Part shown: positions 1 through 8,470 of the stretch, in pieces
Layout of the letters: each line of letters opens with the position of its first letter
How positions within the stretch are numbered: the first letter of the stretch is position 1
Notes under the pieces: model-generated
Databases searched by the model: none
What the model was told of the DNA's origin: nothing
The model's input: the letters and a program-made list of their open reading frames with translations, nothing else
Program-made: the position numbers and the translations under genes
From: Caballeronia cordobensis
Lineage (GTDB): Bacteria; Pseudomonadota; Gammaproteobacteria; Burkholderiales; Burkholderiaceae
DNA length: 64,000 nt
Direction of reading: 5' to 3'
NCBI RefSeq assembly: GCF_001544575.2
Contig: NZ_FCNY02000006.1
Span: 248,001 to 312,000 of the forward strand

Positions 1-2
1 TC

Positions 3-587
3 GTCGACAAGGAAGCGCGCATGGGCGGACAGGGCGCGGGCTCCGACCCTGACGTGATCGCCTCCACGATCAAGAATCTCTTCAACTCGAAACTGAAGCT
101 CGTCACCGGTTATCCGGGCAGCAACGAAACCGCGCTGGCGATGGAGCGCGGCGAAATCGACGGTGAATGCGGCGTGTCGTGGAGCACGATTCAAACGCGG
201 CATCCCGACTGGATCTCGGGCAAGAAGATCAACATCCTCGTGCAGGTCGCGCTGGAGAAGCATCCCGAACTGCCCGACGTGCCGCTGCTTCTCGATCTCG
301 CGCCCAACGATCAGACCCGCCAGGTGCTGAAGGTGATCGTCGCGAGCCAGGTGTTCGCGCGTCCTTTCGCGGCCCCACCTGGCCTTCCGCCGGAACGCAC
401 GGCCGCGTTGCGCCAGGCGTTCGAGCAGACCGTGAAAGACCCGCAATTCCTCGCCGAAGCGAAACGCATGGGCCTCGAAGTGCGCCCCGTTTCGTGGCAG
501 CGCATGGACCAGTTGCTCGACGAGCTCTACAAGACACCGCCCGATGTGCTTTCCAAAGCGAAGGCCGCGGTGGGCGGGCGCTACTAG
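3..587 (+). CDS. TctC/Bug-type tripartite tricarboxylate transporter receptor (3' part only)
   Basis: This is the C-terminal 194 residues of a periplasmic solute receptor of the tripartite tricarboxylate transporter (Bug) family. The frame is open to base 3, so the Met codon at 21 is internal and the true start with its signal peptide lies outside the window. The stretch around GEIDGECGVSWSTIQ and the later GLPPERTAALRQAFEQTVKDP, followed by a 'GLEVRP' segment, fit the second lobe of these receptors. Such receptors bind small carboxylates, often aromatic acids. It lies 31 bases before an aldolase gene on the same strand, so it probably feeds the same catabolic operon. The substrate cannot be read from this fragment. 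Confidence 0.85.
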   Translation, partial: VDKEARMGGQGAGSDPDVIASTIKNLFNSKLKLVTGYPGSNETALAMERGEIDGECGVSWSTIQTRHPDWISGKKINILVQVALEKHPELPDVPLLLDLAPNDQTRQVLKVIVASQVFARPFAAPPGLPPERTAALRQAFEQTVKDPQFLAEAKRMGLEVRPVSWQRMDQLLDELYKTPPDVLSKAKAAVGGRY

Positions 588-618
588 CCGTTTCATTACT
601 CGAACGCAGGACGACACC

Positions 619-1332
619 ATGACTCTCAACGAAGCAAAGCAGAAACTGATCGATGCCGGCCGCATTCTCGAAGCGGAAGGCCAGGGCGATCTCACGCGCG
701 GGCACATTTCCGTGCGCGTGCCGGGCGATCCCACGCATTTCCTGATGAAGCCGCATAGCCACGGCTTCGACGAGATCACCGAAGACAACATCGTCGTCTG
801 CAATCTCGAAGGCGAGAAGGTGAGCGGCGGCGGACGCCGTCATAGCGAGGTCTTCATTCACTCGGAGATCTTCAGGGTGCGGCCCGGTGTGACGAGCGTG
901 ATTCACGCGCATCCGACGCATGCGGTCGCGCTCTCGGCAACAGGCCAGCCGCTCGAAATGATCAGCCAGCCGAGCGTGCATTTCGCGGATGGCCTGCCGT
1001 ACTACACGGACACCATGAACCTGATCCGCACGCAGGAGATGGGCGCGGGCGTGGCGCTTGCGCTCGGGTCGAGCAAGGCCGTGCTGATGCGCAATCACGG
1101 CGTCGCGGTGGTGGGGCGCTCGATCGAGGAATCGGTCGTGCTGTCGCTTCTTCTGGACAATGCCTGCCGCATTCAATTGCTGACCAAGGCGGCGGGGGGC
1201 ACGGGCGAAACCTTCTCGCCGGAAGACGTGGAGCGTCTGCACGACGCCGTGACGCGCGCCGAGCAGTTCGCAATCAACTTCGAATTCCTGCGCCGCAAGG
1301 TCAACCGCGGCCTGTTGCATTCCCTGGTCTGA
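619..1332 (+). CDS. class II aldolase/adducin family protein
   Basis: A 237-residue protein of the class II aldolase/adducin fold, a zinc-dependent family that includes L-fuculose-phosphate aldolase and several decarboxylases. The metal-binding pattern is visible as HAHPTH near residue 94 and NHGVAVVG near residue 155. I chose the ATG at 619 because the family starts close to this point and CGCAGG lies upstream; the longer frame from 544 would overlap the receptor gene. It sits between a carboxylate receptor and a 4,5-dihydroxyphthalate decarboxylase-like gene, which suggests a role in aromatic or hydroxy-acid breakdown. The exact reaction, aldol cleavage or decarboxylation, is not resolved. 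Confidence 0.85.
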   Translation: MTLNEAKQKLIDAGRILEAEGQGDLTRGHISVRVPGDPTHFLMKPHSHGFDEITEDNIVVCNLEGEKVSGGGRRHSEVFIHSEIFRVRPGVTSVIHAHPTHAVALSATGQPLEMISQPSVHFADGLPYYTDTMNLIRTQEMGAGVALALGSSKAVLMRNHGVAVVGRSIEESVVLSLLLDNACRIQLLTKAAGGTGETFSPEDVERLHDAVTRAEQFAINFEFLRRKVNRGLLHSLV

Positions 1333-1364
1333 TCCATGTACGCACACTGCAGGAGATTCACACG

Positions 1365-2354
1365 ATGATCGGAAACCTCAAACTCTCCGTCGCGATGGGC
1401 GACTACGACAGAACGCGTCCGCTGCTCGACGGCCAGGTGCAGATCGACGGCGCCGAGCCCGTCTTCATGACGCTCACGCCCGAAGAGATGTTCTTTCGCG
1501 CCTTTCGCCACGAAGAGTTCGATATCAGCGAGCTGTCGTTTTCCAGCTATGCGGTGAAGACGGCGGAGGGTTCGTGTCCTTACGTTGCGATACCGGTGTT
1601 TCTTTCTCGCGCCTTTCGCCATACGTCCATCTATGTGCGCAGGGACCGCATCGAGCGGCCGGAGGATTTGAAAGGCAAGCGCATCGGCCTGCCTGAATAT
1701 CAACTGACGGCGAATGTATGGGCGCGCGCCGTGCTCGAAGACGACTTCGGCGTGAAGCCGGCCGATGTGCAGTGGGTGCGCGGCGGCATCGACGAGCCGG
1801 GGCGCCCGGAGAAGATCAAACTCGATCTGCCGTCCGATATCCGTCTCGAAGCCGCGCCCGAAAACGACACGATTTCGGCGATGCTCGACCGCGGCGATAT
1901 CGACGGCTTCATGGCGCCGCGCCCGCCCGGCTGCGCGGCGACCAATCCGAACGTCGGCTGGCTGTTTCGCGATCCGACCTCGGCGGCGAAGGACTATTAT
2001 CGTCGCACGCGGGTGTTTCCGATCATGCATGTCGTGGGCATTCGCAAGACGCTCGTGGCAGCGCATCCCTGGCTGCCGGCCGCGGTTCTCAAGGCGTTCA
2101 CCGAAGCCAAGCGCGTGGCGCTCGCGCGTCTCTCGGATACATCGGCGACCAAGGTCACGCTGCCTTTCGTCGAAGAGCAATTGAAAGCCGCGCGCGAACT
2201 GATGGGCGACGATCACTGGTCGTACGGTATCGAGGCGAACCGCGATACACTCGAGACCTTCCTGCGCCATCATCATTCGCAAGGCTTATCGAAGCGCCGC
2301 CTCACGATCGAAGAGGTCTTTCATCCGGCCACGTTCGAAACGGCCAAGATATAG
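1365..2354 (+). CDS. 4,5-dihydroxyphthalate decarboxylase-like protein (periplasmic-binding fold)
   Basis: A 329-residue protein resembling the Pht5/4,5-dihydroxyphthalate decarboxylase family, which has the fold of type 2 periplasmic binding proteins but no signal peptide. Family-like segments are the N-terminal LSVAMGDYDRTRPLLDG, the ERPEDLKGKRIGLPEYQ segment and the PNVGWLF region. Length matches the family (about 330). The start has a clear AGGAG seven bases upstream. The name fits phthalate catabolism, but many relatives sit in other operons with no proven activity, so the role here is inferred. It is the last gene of the left-edge operon before the chromate transporter genes. Confidence 0.8.
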   Translation: MIGNLKLSVAMGDYDRTRPLLDGQVQIDGAEPVFMTLTPEEMFFRAFRHEEFDISELSFSSYAVKTAEGSCPYVAIPVFLSRAFRHTSIYVRRDRIERPEDLKGKRIGLPEYQLTANVWARAVLEDDFGVKPADVQWVRGGIDEPGRPEKIKLDLPSDIRLEAAPENDTISAMLDRGDIDGFMAPRPPGCAATNPNVGWLFRDPTSAAKDYYRRTRVFPIMHVVGIRKTLVAAHPWLPAAVLKAFTEAKRVALARLSDTSATKVTLPFVEEQLKAARELMGDDHWSYGIEANRDTLETFLRHHHSQGLSKRRLTIEEVFHPATFETAKI

Positions 2355-2384
2355 GCGCGCCTCTCTTACACCGCACGCATCGCG

Positions 2385-2993
2385 ATGACTGCCCATACGA
2401 TCGACGAGGTATCGCCCGCCGCCGTTTCTAGCGAAGTGACACCAATCGGCACGCCGCCTACGCCCACTTCGTTCGCGCTTTTCAAAGCTTTCTTTTTCAT
2501 TGGACTGACGGGCTTCGGCGGTGTGTTGCCGTGGGCGCGGCGCATGCTGGTTGAAAGACTGGGCTGGCTCACGAATCGCGAATTCGCCGAGTTATTGCCG
2601 CTTGCGCAATTGCTGCCGGGGCCGAACGTCGCGAACATCGCGACGGTGCTCGGGCGGCAATATCATGGCGCAAAGGGCGCGGCGATCGCGGTGTTCGCGC
2701 TGTATCTCGCGCCGACCATCATCACGATCGGCGTCGGCTACGCCTATGCGCGATGGGGACATGCGCCCGTCACGGCGCATCTTTTCGCGGGTCTCATGCC
2801 CGCGGCGACGGGGCTCGTCATTGCGACGGTATTGAAGCTCGTGACGAGTCTGCCGCGCGGCGCGGCGAGCATCGTGCTCGTGGCGGGGACGTTCATCGCC
2901 ATCGCCATCATGAAGATTCCCTTGCTCATCGTGCTTGCCGTGCTCGGCCCGCTCGGCACGATCGCAATGCTGCGCCGCGCGCGCAAGGAGTGA
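2385..2993 (+). CDS. chrA: chromate transporter, N-terminal-type half subunit
   Basis: A 202-residue membrane protein of the CHR family short-chain type. The signature FFFIGLTGFGGVLPWARRML followed by AQLLPGPNVANIATVLG near residue 80 is the conserved FGG...PGPN motif of chromate ion transporters. Four to five hydrophobic segments follow. Short CHR proteins work as pairs encoded by adjacent genes; the partner begins only four bases after this stop codon. They export chromate, probably exchanged for or driven by other ions, across the inner membrane. No chrB-like regulator is next to it. Confidence 0.88.
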   Translation: MTAHTIDEVSPAAVSSEVTPIGTPPTPTSFALFKAFFFIGLTGFGGVLPWARRMLVERLGWLTNREFAELLPLAQLLPGPNVANIATVLGRQYHGAKGAAIAVFALYLAPTIITIGVGYAYARWGHAPVTAHLFAGLMPAATGLVIATVLKLVTSLPRGAASIVLVAGTFIAIAIMKIPLLIVLAVLGPLGTIAMLRRARKE

Positions 2994-2997
2994 CGCG

Positions 2998-3525
2998 ATG
3001 TGGAGCACACTCGCCGATCTCTTCGTGCATGGCGCGATCTGGTCGCTGCTCGCCGTGGGCGGCATGAATGCGACACTCGCCGATATCCAGCGCTATGCGG
3101 TCGATACGCGTCACTGGGTCACGGGCGAGCAGTTCGTCACGTTCTTCTCGATCACGCAGGCCGCGCCGGGGCCGAACGGCATGGCTGTCGCGCTCATCGG
3201 CTTTCAGGCGGCGGGACTCGCCGGCGCATTGGTGTCGACCGTCGCCAAGATCCTGCCTTCTTCATTGATGGCGTATTTCGTGAGCGCATGGGTGGAGCGG
3301 CGGCAGGATTCGCGCATCGTGACCGCGGTTCGCAAAGGGCTCGCGCCCGTGACGGTCGGGCTGCTCGTATCGGCGGCTTATGTGTTCGCGCGCGAAACCG
3401 ATGTGAACCTGTCTCGCACGCTGTGCACGGTGGTATGCGCGGCGGTGGCGTATCGCAGCAAGCTCAATCCGATCTACCTCGTCGCCGCAAGCGCGTTGCT
3501 CGGTCTCGCGGGCGTGTTCGGCTGA
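2998..3525 (+). CDS. chrA: chromate transporter, C-terminal-type half subunit
   Basis: A 175-residue membrane protein, the second half of the split chromate transporter. It contains its own motif QAAPGPNGMAVALIGFQ near residue 55 and ends in hydrophobic helices. I chose the ATG at 2998 because an AAGGAG ribosome site overlaps the end of the first half gene; the upstream frame from 2935 would lie inside the partner. The two halves are translationally coupled and should form a heterodimer with opposite membrane orientations. The gene converges on the oxidoreductase gene with a four-base gap. Confidence 0.88.
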   Translation: MWSTLADLFVHGAIWSLLAVGGMNATLADIQRYAVDTRHWVTGEQFVTFFSITQAAPGPNGMAVALIGFQAAGLAGALVSTVAKILPSSLMAYFVSAWVERRQDSRIVTAVRKGLAPVTVGLLVSAAYVFARETDVNLSRTLCTVVCAAVAYRSKLNPIYLVAASALLGLAGVFG

Positions 3526-3529
3526 GACT

Positions 3530-4546
3530 TCATCCGGCGAGCGCGGTATCGATACCTGCATCGACATCGACGACGATCTTGCCGCGCGCCGTGCCATCCG
3601 CTAGCGCTTCGTAAGCCCGCTCTGTATCGCGCAGAGCGAAACGTCTCGCATCGATGCGTGGCGTGAGTGCGCCCGCTTCGGCAAGCCGCGTTGCTTCGCG
3701 CAGCATCTCGCCATGATGCGCGCGATGCTGTCCTGTCAGCAGCGGATACAGCGTGAAGACGCCCGAATAGCTGGCCTCGCGAAACGACAGCGGCGCAAGC
3801 GCATGCGTGCCCCATCCCAGTGCGCTCACGACATGACCGAAGTGTCTGACCGCCGCGAAGGAAGCATCGAGCGAAGGGCCGCCCACCGTATCCACGACGA
3901 GATCGAAACCCGCGCCGCCCGTATGCGCGGCCACGTATTGCTCGACGTTCGCCGCGCGATAATCGATCGGCGTCGCGCCCAAACTTCGAATGTAATCGTG
4001 ATCGCGCTCGCTCGCGGTCGCGAATACGCTCGCGCCGAGTGCGCGTGCGAGTTGCACGGAGACATGACCCACGCCGCCCGCGCCGCCTTGCACGAGCACG
4101 GTGCGTTCCGCCTGCAACCGTGCGCGATCGACGATGCCCGCATAAGACGTGATGAACGCAAGCGGCAAGGCGGCCGCGCTGCGCATCGAAAGATTCGCGG
4201 GCTTATGCGCGAGCAGCGCTGCATCGACCGCGGCGTATTGCGCGAGCGTTCCCTGAATGCCGCCGACGCCGCCCGTCATGCCATAGACCGCATCGCCCGG
4301 CTTGAATGCATCGACGCCCGCGCCAACCGCTTCGACGATGCCCGCCATATCGATGCCAAGCACGAGCGGAAGCGGATGTTTCGCGTGAGCCGCTTCGCCC
4401 GCGCGAATCTTCATGTCGAGCGGATTCAGCCCGCTCGCCGCGATACGCACGAGTACTTCGCCGGGCCCGGGTTCGGGACGATTCAGCTCGGTGAGCTCGA
4501 GCGGACCCTGATGACGATTTAGAACGAGTGCTTGCATGGTGGACAT
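3530..4546 (-). CDS. zinc-type alcohol dehydrogenase-like / quinone oxidoreductase (MDR family)
   Basis: A 338-residue medium-chain dehydrogenase/reductase. It has the GroES-like N domain (SGLNPLDMKIRAGE), the LGIDMAGIVEAVGAGV segment and the NADPH-binding VQGGAGGVGHVSVQLA Rossmann motif around residue 150. The typical structural-zinc cysteines are missing, so it belongs with the zinc-free quinone oxidoreductase branch rather than true alcohol dehydrogenases. The start at 4546 has GGGAG just upstream; a second Met three codons on is possible. It is divergent from the LysR gene at 4648, which probably controls it. Substrate unknown. Confidence 0.87.
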   Translation of the reverse strand: MSTMQALVLNRHQGPLELTELNRPEPGPGEVLVRIAASGLNPLDMKIRAGEAAHAKHPLPLVLGIDMAGIVEAVGAGVDAFKPGDAVYGMTGGVGGIQGTLAQYAAVDAALLAHKPANLSMRSAAALPLAFITSYAGIVDRARLQAERTVLVQGGAGGVGHVSVQLARALGASVFATASERDHDYIRSLGATPIDYRAANVEQYVAAHTGGAGFDLVVDTVGGPSLDASFAAVRHFGHVVSALGWGTHALAPLSFREASYSGVFTLYPLLTGQHRAHHGEMLREATRLAEAGALTPRIDARRFALRDTERAYEALADGTARGKIVVDVDAGIDTALAG

Positions 4547-4647
4547 TGAAGGCTCCCGAGAAGATTGAACGTTGCTTGCGATACGTTCATACTCCGCCAT
4601 GCAGCGAAGCATGTAAATCGACAAACGCGCACGACGGTCATACGAAA

Positions 4648-5514
4648 ATGAATGGGTCGAATCTCGAATGGAGCGATGTGCGCGTGTTCCTCGCGATCGC
4701 GCGATGCGGGACATTGGGCGCGGCTGCGCGCATGATCGGCCAGACGCAGCCGACCATGGGACGGCGTCTGCGCGCGCTCGAAGAAGCGCTGGGCCATGTG
4801 CTGTTCCAGCGCACGAGCGACGGCTTCGTGCTCACCGACGAAGGCGCGGCCGTGCTCTCGCACGCGGAGCGCATGGAGGAAGAGGCGCTCGGCTTTACGC
4901 GCGCACTCGCGGGGCAGGAGGCCAAGCTCACCGGCTCGCTGCGCGTTTCGTCGTCGGACTGGTTTGGGGTGCATGTGCTCACGCCGGTCTTCGCGCGCTT
5001 TCTGGCGAAGCATCCGGAAGTATCGATCGAGCTCGTTACCGATGCGCGCCGCTATAACCTTGCGCGGCGCGAAGCGGATCTGGTTTTTCGCATCACGCCG
5101 TTCGACGAGCCGGACATCGTGCAGCGCAAGCTCATGCATATGGACTACGCGCTGTACGGCTGCGCGCATCTCGGCTCGCCCGAAATAGGCAATGGAGAAG
5201 GGCAGACGCTGATCAGCATGGATAGCGCGTTCGATCATTTGCCGGATGTGGTCTGGATCAAGCGCATGTTGCCCAGGGCGAGCATCGTTTTCGGCAGCAA
5301 TAACCGCGAAGCGCAAGCGCGGATGTGCGCGCTGGGCGCGGGCTTCGCGGTCTTGCCATGCCGCCTCGGCGATGCCGATAAGCGTCTCGTGCGCTTCGAT
5401 CTCGGCGAAGCGCCGCCGGGACGCGACGTATGGCTCGGTTATCACCGCGATCTGAAACGGGTCGCCCGCTTGCGCGCATTGCTCGATGAAACCATGAGCC
5501 TCGGCGAGCGATAA
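4648..5514 (+). CDS. LysR-family transcriptional regulator
   Basis: A 288-residue LysR-type regulator. The N-terminal winged helix-turn-helix reads LEWSDVRVFLAIARCGTLGA followed by the recognition segment around MIGQTQPTMGRRLRALEE; the remainder is the effector-binding domain. The ATG at 4648 is chosen because LysR proteins begin a few residues before the helix-turn-helix; the frame reaching back to 4528 would overlap the divergent oxidoreductase. The 101-base divergent gap suggests that it regulates the oxidoreductase and itself. The inducer is unknown. Confidence 0.88.
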   Translation: MNGSNLEWSDVRVFLAIARCGTLGAAARMIGQTQPTMGRRLRALEEALGHVLFQRTSDGFVLTDEGAAVLSHAERMEEEALGFTRALAGQEAKLTGSLRVSSSDWFGVHVLTPVFARFLAKHPEVSIELVTDARRYNLARREADLVFRITPFDEPDIVQRKLMHMDYALYGCAHLGSPEIGNGEGQTLISMDSAFDHLPDVVWIKRMLPRASIVFGSNNREAQARMCALGAGFAVLPCRLGDADKRLVRFDLGEAPPGRDVWLGYHRDLKRVARLRALLDETMSLGER

Positions 5515-5768
5515 CTTCGCATAGCTTTTGCATTTACGTTGCAACTAACCGTCTTTTTCTTCACCCGCCTTCAAAGGCAATAGCCGCATAACGAGAAAAA
5601 GCACGCCGGACTTTCAGGCAATGCAATAACAAATCGTTTCTTGAAACATCGCCATTCAAGCTCGATTTTAAAAGCGGCGCTACAATCCCCAAGCCTTAAA
5701 AGCCGACTGTCCCCACGCAGCCGGCCATTTGCGATATCCGCCGACACCACTTATAAGCCGGAGCGCTC

Positions 5769-6224
5769 ATGACCACGCTTTCCATCAATGGCCAGACCCA
5801 TACGGTCGATGCGCCGCCCGACATGCCGCTGCTTTGGGTATTGCGCGATATCGTCGGTCTCACCGGAACCAAATTCGGCTGCGGCATCGCGCAATGCGGC
5901 GCATGCACGGTGCATCTCGATGGCGCCGCCGTCCGTTCGTGCGTATTGCCGATCGCAGCCGTCGGCGATCGCAAAGTCACGACGATCGAAGGCATTGCCG
6001 CGACGCCCGCAGGCAAGAAAGTGCAGGAAGCCTGGCGCAAGCTCGATGTCGTGCAATGCGGTTACTGTCAGTCCGGACAAGTGATGTCCGCAGCCGCTTT
6101 GCTCACGACCGTCCCCGATCCCAACGACTCCGATATCGATGCCGCGATGGCGGGCAATATCTGCCGCTGCGGCACCTATCACCGCATCCGCGCCGCCATC
6201 AAGCAGGCCGCGAAGGAGGCGTGA
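5769..6224 (+). CDS. iorA: (2Fe-2S) subunit of isoquinoline 1-oxidoreductase-type molybdenum hydroxylase
   Basis: A 151-residue small subunit of a xanthine-oxidase-family enzyme. The plant-type 2Fe-2S cluster uses Cys38, Cys43, Cys46 and Cys58 (CGIAQCGAC); the second cluster in the helical domain uses Cys97, Cys100, Cys132 and Cys134 (QCGYCQSG and CRCGTY). It passes electrons from the molybdenum cofactor in the large subunit to a cytochrome c. GGAG lies before the ATG. It is the first gene of a three-gene operon, one base ahead of the large subunit gene. In this trimeric group the substrate may be an aldehyde or an N-heterocycle; the sequence does not decide. Confidence 0.9.
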   Translation: MTTLSINGQTHTVDAPPDMPLLWVLRDIVGLTGTKFGCGIAQCGACTVHLDGAAVRSCVLPIAAVGDRKVTTIEGIAATPAGKKVQEAWRKLDVVQCGYCQSGQVMSAAALLTTVPDPNDSDIDAAMAGNICRCGTYHRIRAAIKQAAKEA

Positions 6225-6225
6225 C

Positions 6226-8460
6226 ATGTCGCAAGGATTGATCGAAGCGGGGCGTCATGCGGCGCGCGCAGGGTTTTCGCGCCGTGCCTTCCTCAAGTTC
6301 GGCGTGACGGCGGGCGTCGCTGCGGGCGGCGGCTTGCTGATCGGCTTCAGCTTGCCCGCTGCGAGTCAGGATCAAGGCAAGGGCAAGTCCGTGATCGGCG
6401 GAGATGGCATCGAGACGCCGCAAGAAGGCGTGTTCGCGCCGAATGCCTTCGTGCAGATCGACAAGAGCGGCAAGGTCGTGCTCATCGTGCCGAAAGTCGA
6501 AATGGGGCAGGGCGTCTATACCGCGCTGCCGATGCTGATCGCCGAAGAATTGAACGTGCCGCTCGACAACGTCACGATCGATCATGCGCCGCCCAATGAA
6601 GCGCTCTTCACGGACCCGCTATTGGGCGGTCAGTTGACGGGCGGCTCGACTTCCGTGCGCTATGCATGGGAGCCGATGCGCAAGGCCGGCGCGGCCGCGC
6701 GCATGATGCTCGTGGCGGCAGCGGCGCAGCAATGGCAATGCGATCCATCGTCGTGTCATGCGCAGGATGGCAAGGTCATGCTTGCATCGGGAGATCGCAG
6801 CGCGAGTTATGGGGAGCTCGCCGAAGCGGCCGCGAAAATGCCGGTGCCGCAGGATATCAAGCTCAAGGACCCGAAGGACTTCAGGATCGTCGGAACGCCG
6901 GTCAGGCGGCTGGATTCGCCGGAGAAGGTGGATGGCACGGCGATGTTCGGTCTCGACGTGCGCCTGCCCGGCATGGTGTACGCGGCGATCGTCAATTGCC
7001 CGGTATTCGGCGGCACGCTCGCATCCGTCGATGACAGCCATGCGAAAAAGATTCCCGGCGTGCGTCAGGTCGTGCGATTCGACAATGGCGTCGCGGTGAT
7101 CGGCGATCATACCTGGGCCGCGAAACGCGGCGCGGCCGCCTTGAAGATCGAATGGAACGAAGGCGCGAGCGACAGCGTATCGACGAAGCAGCTCGTCGAT
7201 GACATGGCGAATGCGTCGCAGCGTGGCGGCGCCGTCGCGCGCAAGGAAGGCAATGTCGATGACGCGTTCGGCAAGGCGAAGACGCGCGTCGATGCGGTCT
7301 ATGTCCAGCCGTTTCTCGCGCACGCGACGATGGAGCCGATCAACTGCACCGTGCATGTGCGGCCCGATGGCTGCGATATCTGGCTCGGCACGCAAGTGCC
7401 CACGCGTATTCGCGATGCCGGCATGCAGGCGACCGGCCTGCCCGCGGACAAGATCTTCGTGCATAACCATCTGCTTGGCGGCGGCTTCGGGCGGCGGCTC
7501 GAATTCGACATGGCGACGCAGGCGCTCAAGGTCGGCAAGGCGCTCGGCGTGCCCGTCAAGGTGACGTGGTCGCGCGAAGAAGACATTCAGCACGACATGT
7601 ATCGCCCTTGCTATTACGACAAGATATCGGCGGGACTCGATGCCAACGGCAAGCCGGTGGCATGGACGCATCGCATCGTCGGGTCGTCGATCCTCGCGCG
7701 TTTCGCGCCGCCCGCCGTGAAAGACGGCGTCGATCCCGACGCGGTGGAGGTTGCAGCCGATCTTCCCTACGATCTGCCCAATCAGTTGATCGATTACGTG
7801 CGGCTCGAACCGCGCAACGTGCCCACCGCGTTCTGGCGCGGCGTAGGCCCGACACGCGGGACCTTCGTCGTCGAGAGCTTCATCGACGAGCTAGCGGTGC
7901 AGGCCAAGGTCGATCCGGTCAAGTACCGGCGCGATCTGCTCGGCAAGTCGCCGCGCGCGCTCAACGTGCTCGATGTCGCGACACAGGCGGCGGGATGGGG
8001 GCAGCAATCCATGCCGCAGGGAGAAGGGCGCGGCGTTGCGGTGATGCACGCTTTCGGCAGCTTCTTTGCGGTCGTCGCGGATGTGGCGGTCGATAAGGAC
8101 GGCGCGGTCGCGGTGAAGCGTATCGTATGCGCGGTGGATTGCGGCATGGTCGTGAATCCCAATACGGTCGAAGCGCAAGTGCAGGGCGGCATTCTATTCG
8201 GTGTGACGGCGGCGCTCTATAGCGAAATCACCATCAAGGACGGGCGCGTCGAGCAAAGCAATTTCACCGATTATCGAATGCTGCGGATTCACGAAACGCC
8301 GCCGGTGGAAGTGCATATCGTCAAAAGCACCGAAGCGCCCGGCGGTATCGGCGAACCGGGCACGGCCGCGTTGATACCCGCCATTACCAATGCTATCCAT
8401 GCCGCAACGGGCAAGCGATTGAGGAAGTTGCCCGTCGGCGATCAACTGCGCAGCGCGTGA
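6226..8460 (+). CDS. iorB: molybdopterin-binding subunit of isoquinoline 1-oxidoreductase/aldehyde dehydrogenase type
   Basis: A 744-residue molybdenum-cofactor subunit of the IorB family. The N-terminus carries a twin-arginine signal, FSRRAFLKFG, followed by a hydrophobic stretch, so the folded enzyme is exported. Cofactor-binding segments include VEMGQGVYTALPMLIAEEL near residue 90, GGGFGRRLEFD near residue 425 and PGGIGEPGTAALIPAI near the end, where the Glu of GGIGEPG is the likely catalytic base. GAAGGAGG precedes the ATG at 6226, which lies one base after the iorA stop. It oxidises its substrate with water-derived oxygen and passes electrons through IorA to the downstream cytochrome c. 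Confidence 0.92.
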   Translation: MSQGLIEAGRHAARAGFSRRAFLKFGVTAGVAAGGGLLIGFSLPAASQDQGKGKSVIGGDGIETPQEGVFAPNAFVQIDKSGKVVLIVPKVEMGQGVYTALPMLIAEELNVPLDNVTIDHAPPNEALFTDPLLGGQLTGGSTSVRYAWEPMRKAGAAARMMLVAAAAQQWQCDPSSCHAQDGKVMLASGDRSASYGELAEAAAKMPVPQDIKLKDPKDFRIVGTPVRRLDSPEKVDGTAMFGLDVRLPGMVYAAIVNCPVFGGTLASVDDSHAKKIPGVRQVVRFDNGVAVIGDHTWAAKRGAAALKIEWNEGASDSVSTKQLVDDMANASQRGGAVARKEGNVDDAFGKAKTRVDAVYVQPFLAHATMEPINCTVHVRPDGCDIWLGTQVPTRIRDAGMQATGLPADKIFVHNHLLGGGFGRRLEFDMATQALKVGKALGVPVKVTWSREEDIQHDMYRPCYYDKISAGLDANGKPVAWTHRIVGSSILARFAPPAVKDGVDPDAVEVAADLPYDLPNQLIDYVRLEPRNVPTAFWRGVGPTRGTFVVESFIDELAVQAKVDPVKYRRDLLGKSPRALNVLDVATQAAGWGQQSMPQGEGRGVAVMHAFGSFFAVVADVAVDKDGAVAVKRIVCAVDCGMVVNPNTVEAQVQGGILFGVTAALYSEITIKDGRVEQSNFTDYRMLRIHETPPVEVHIVKSTEAPGGIGEPGTAALIPAITNAIHAATGKRLRKLPVGDQLRSA

Positions 8461-8470
8461 GGAGGCCGTC

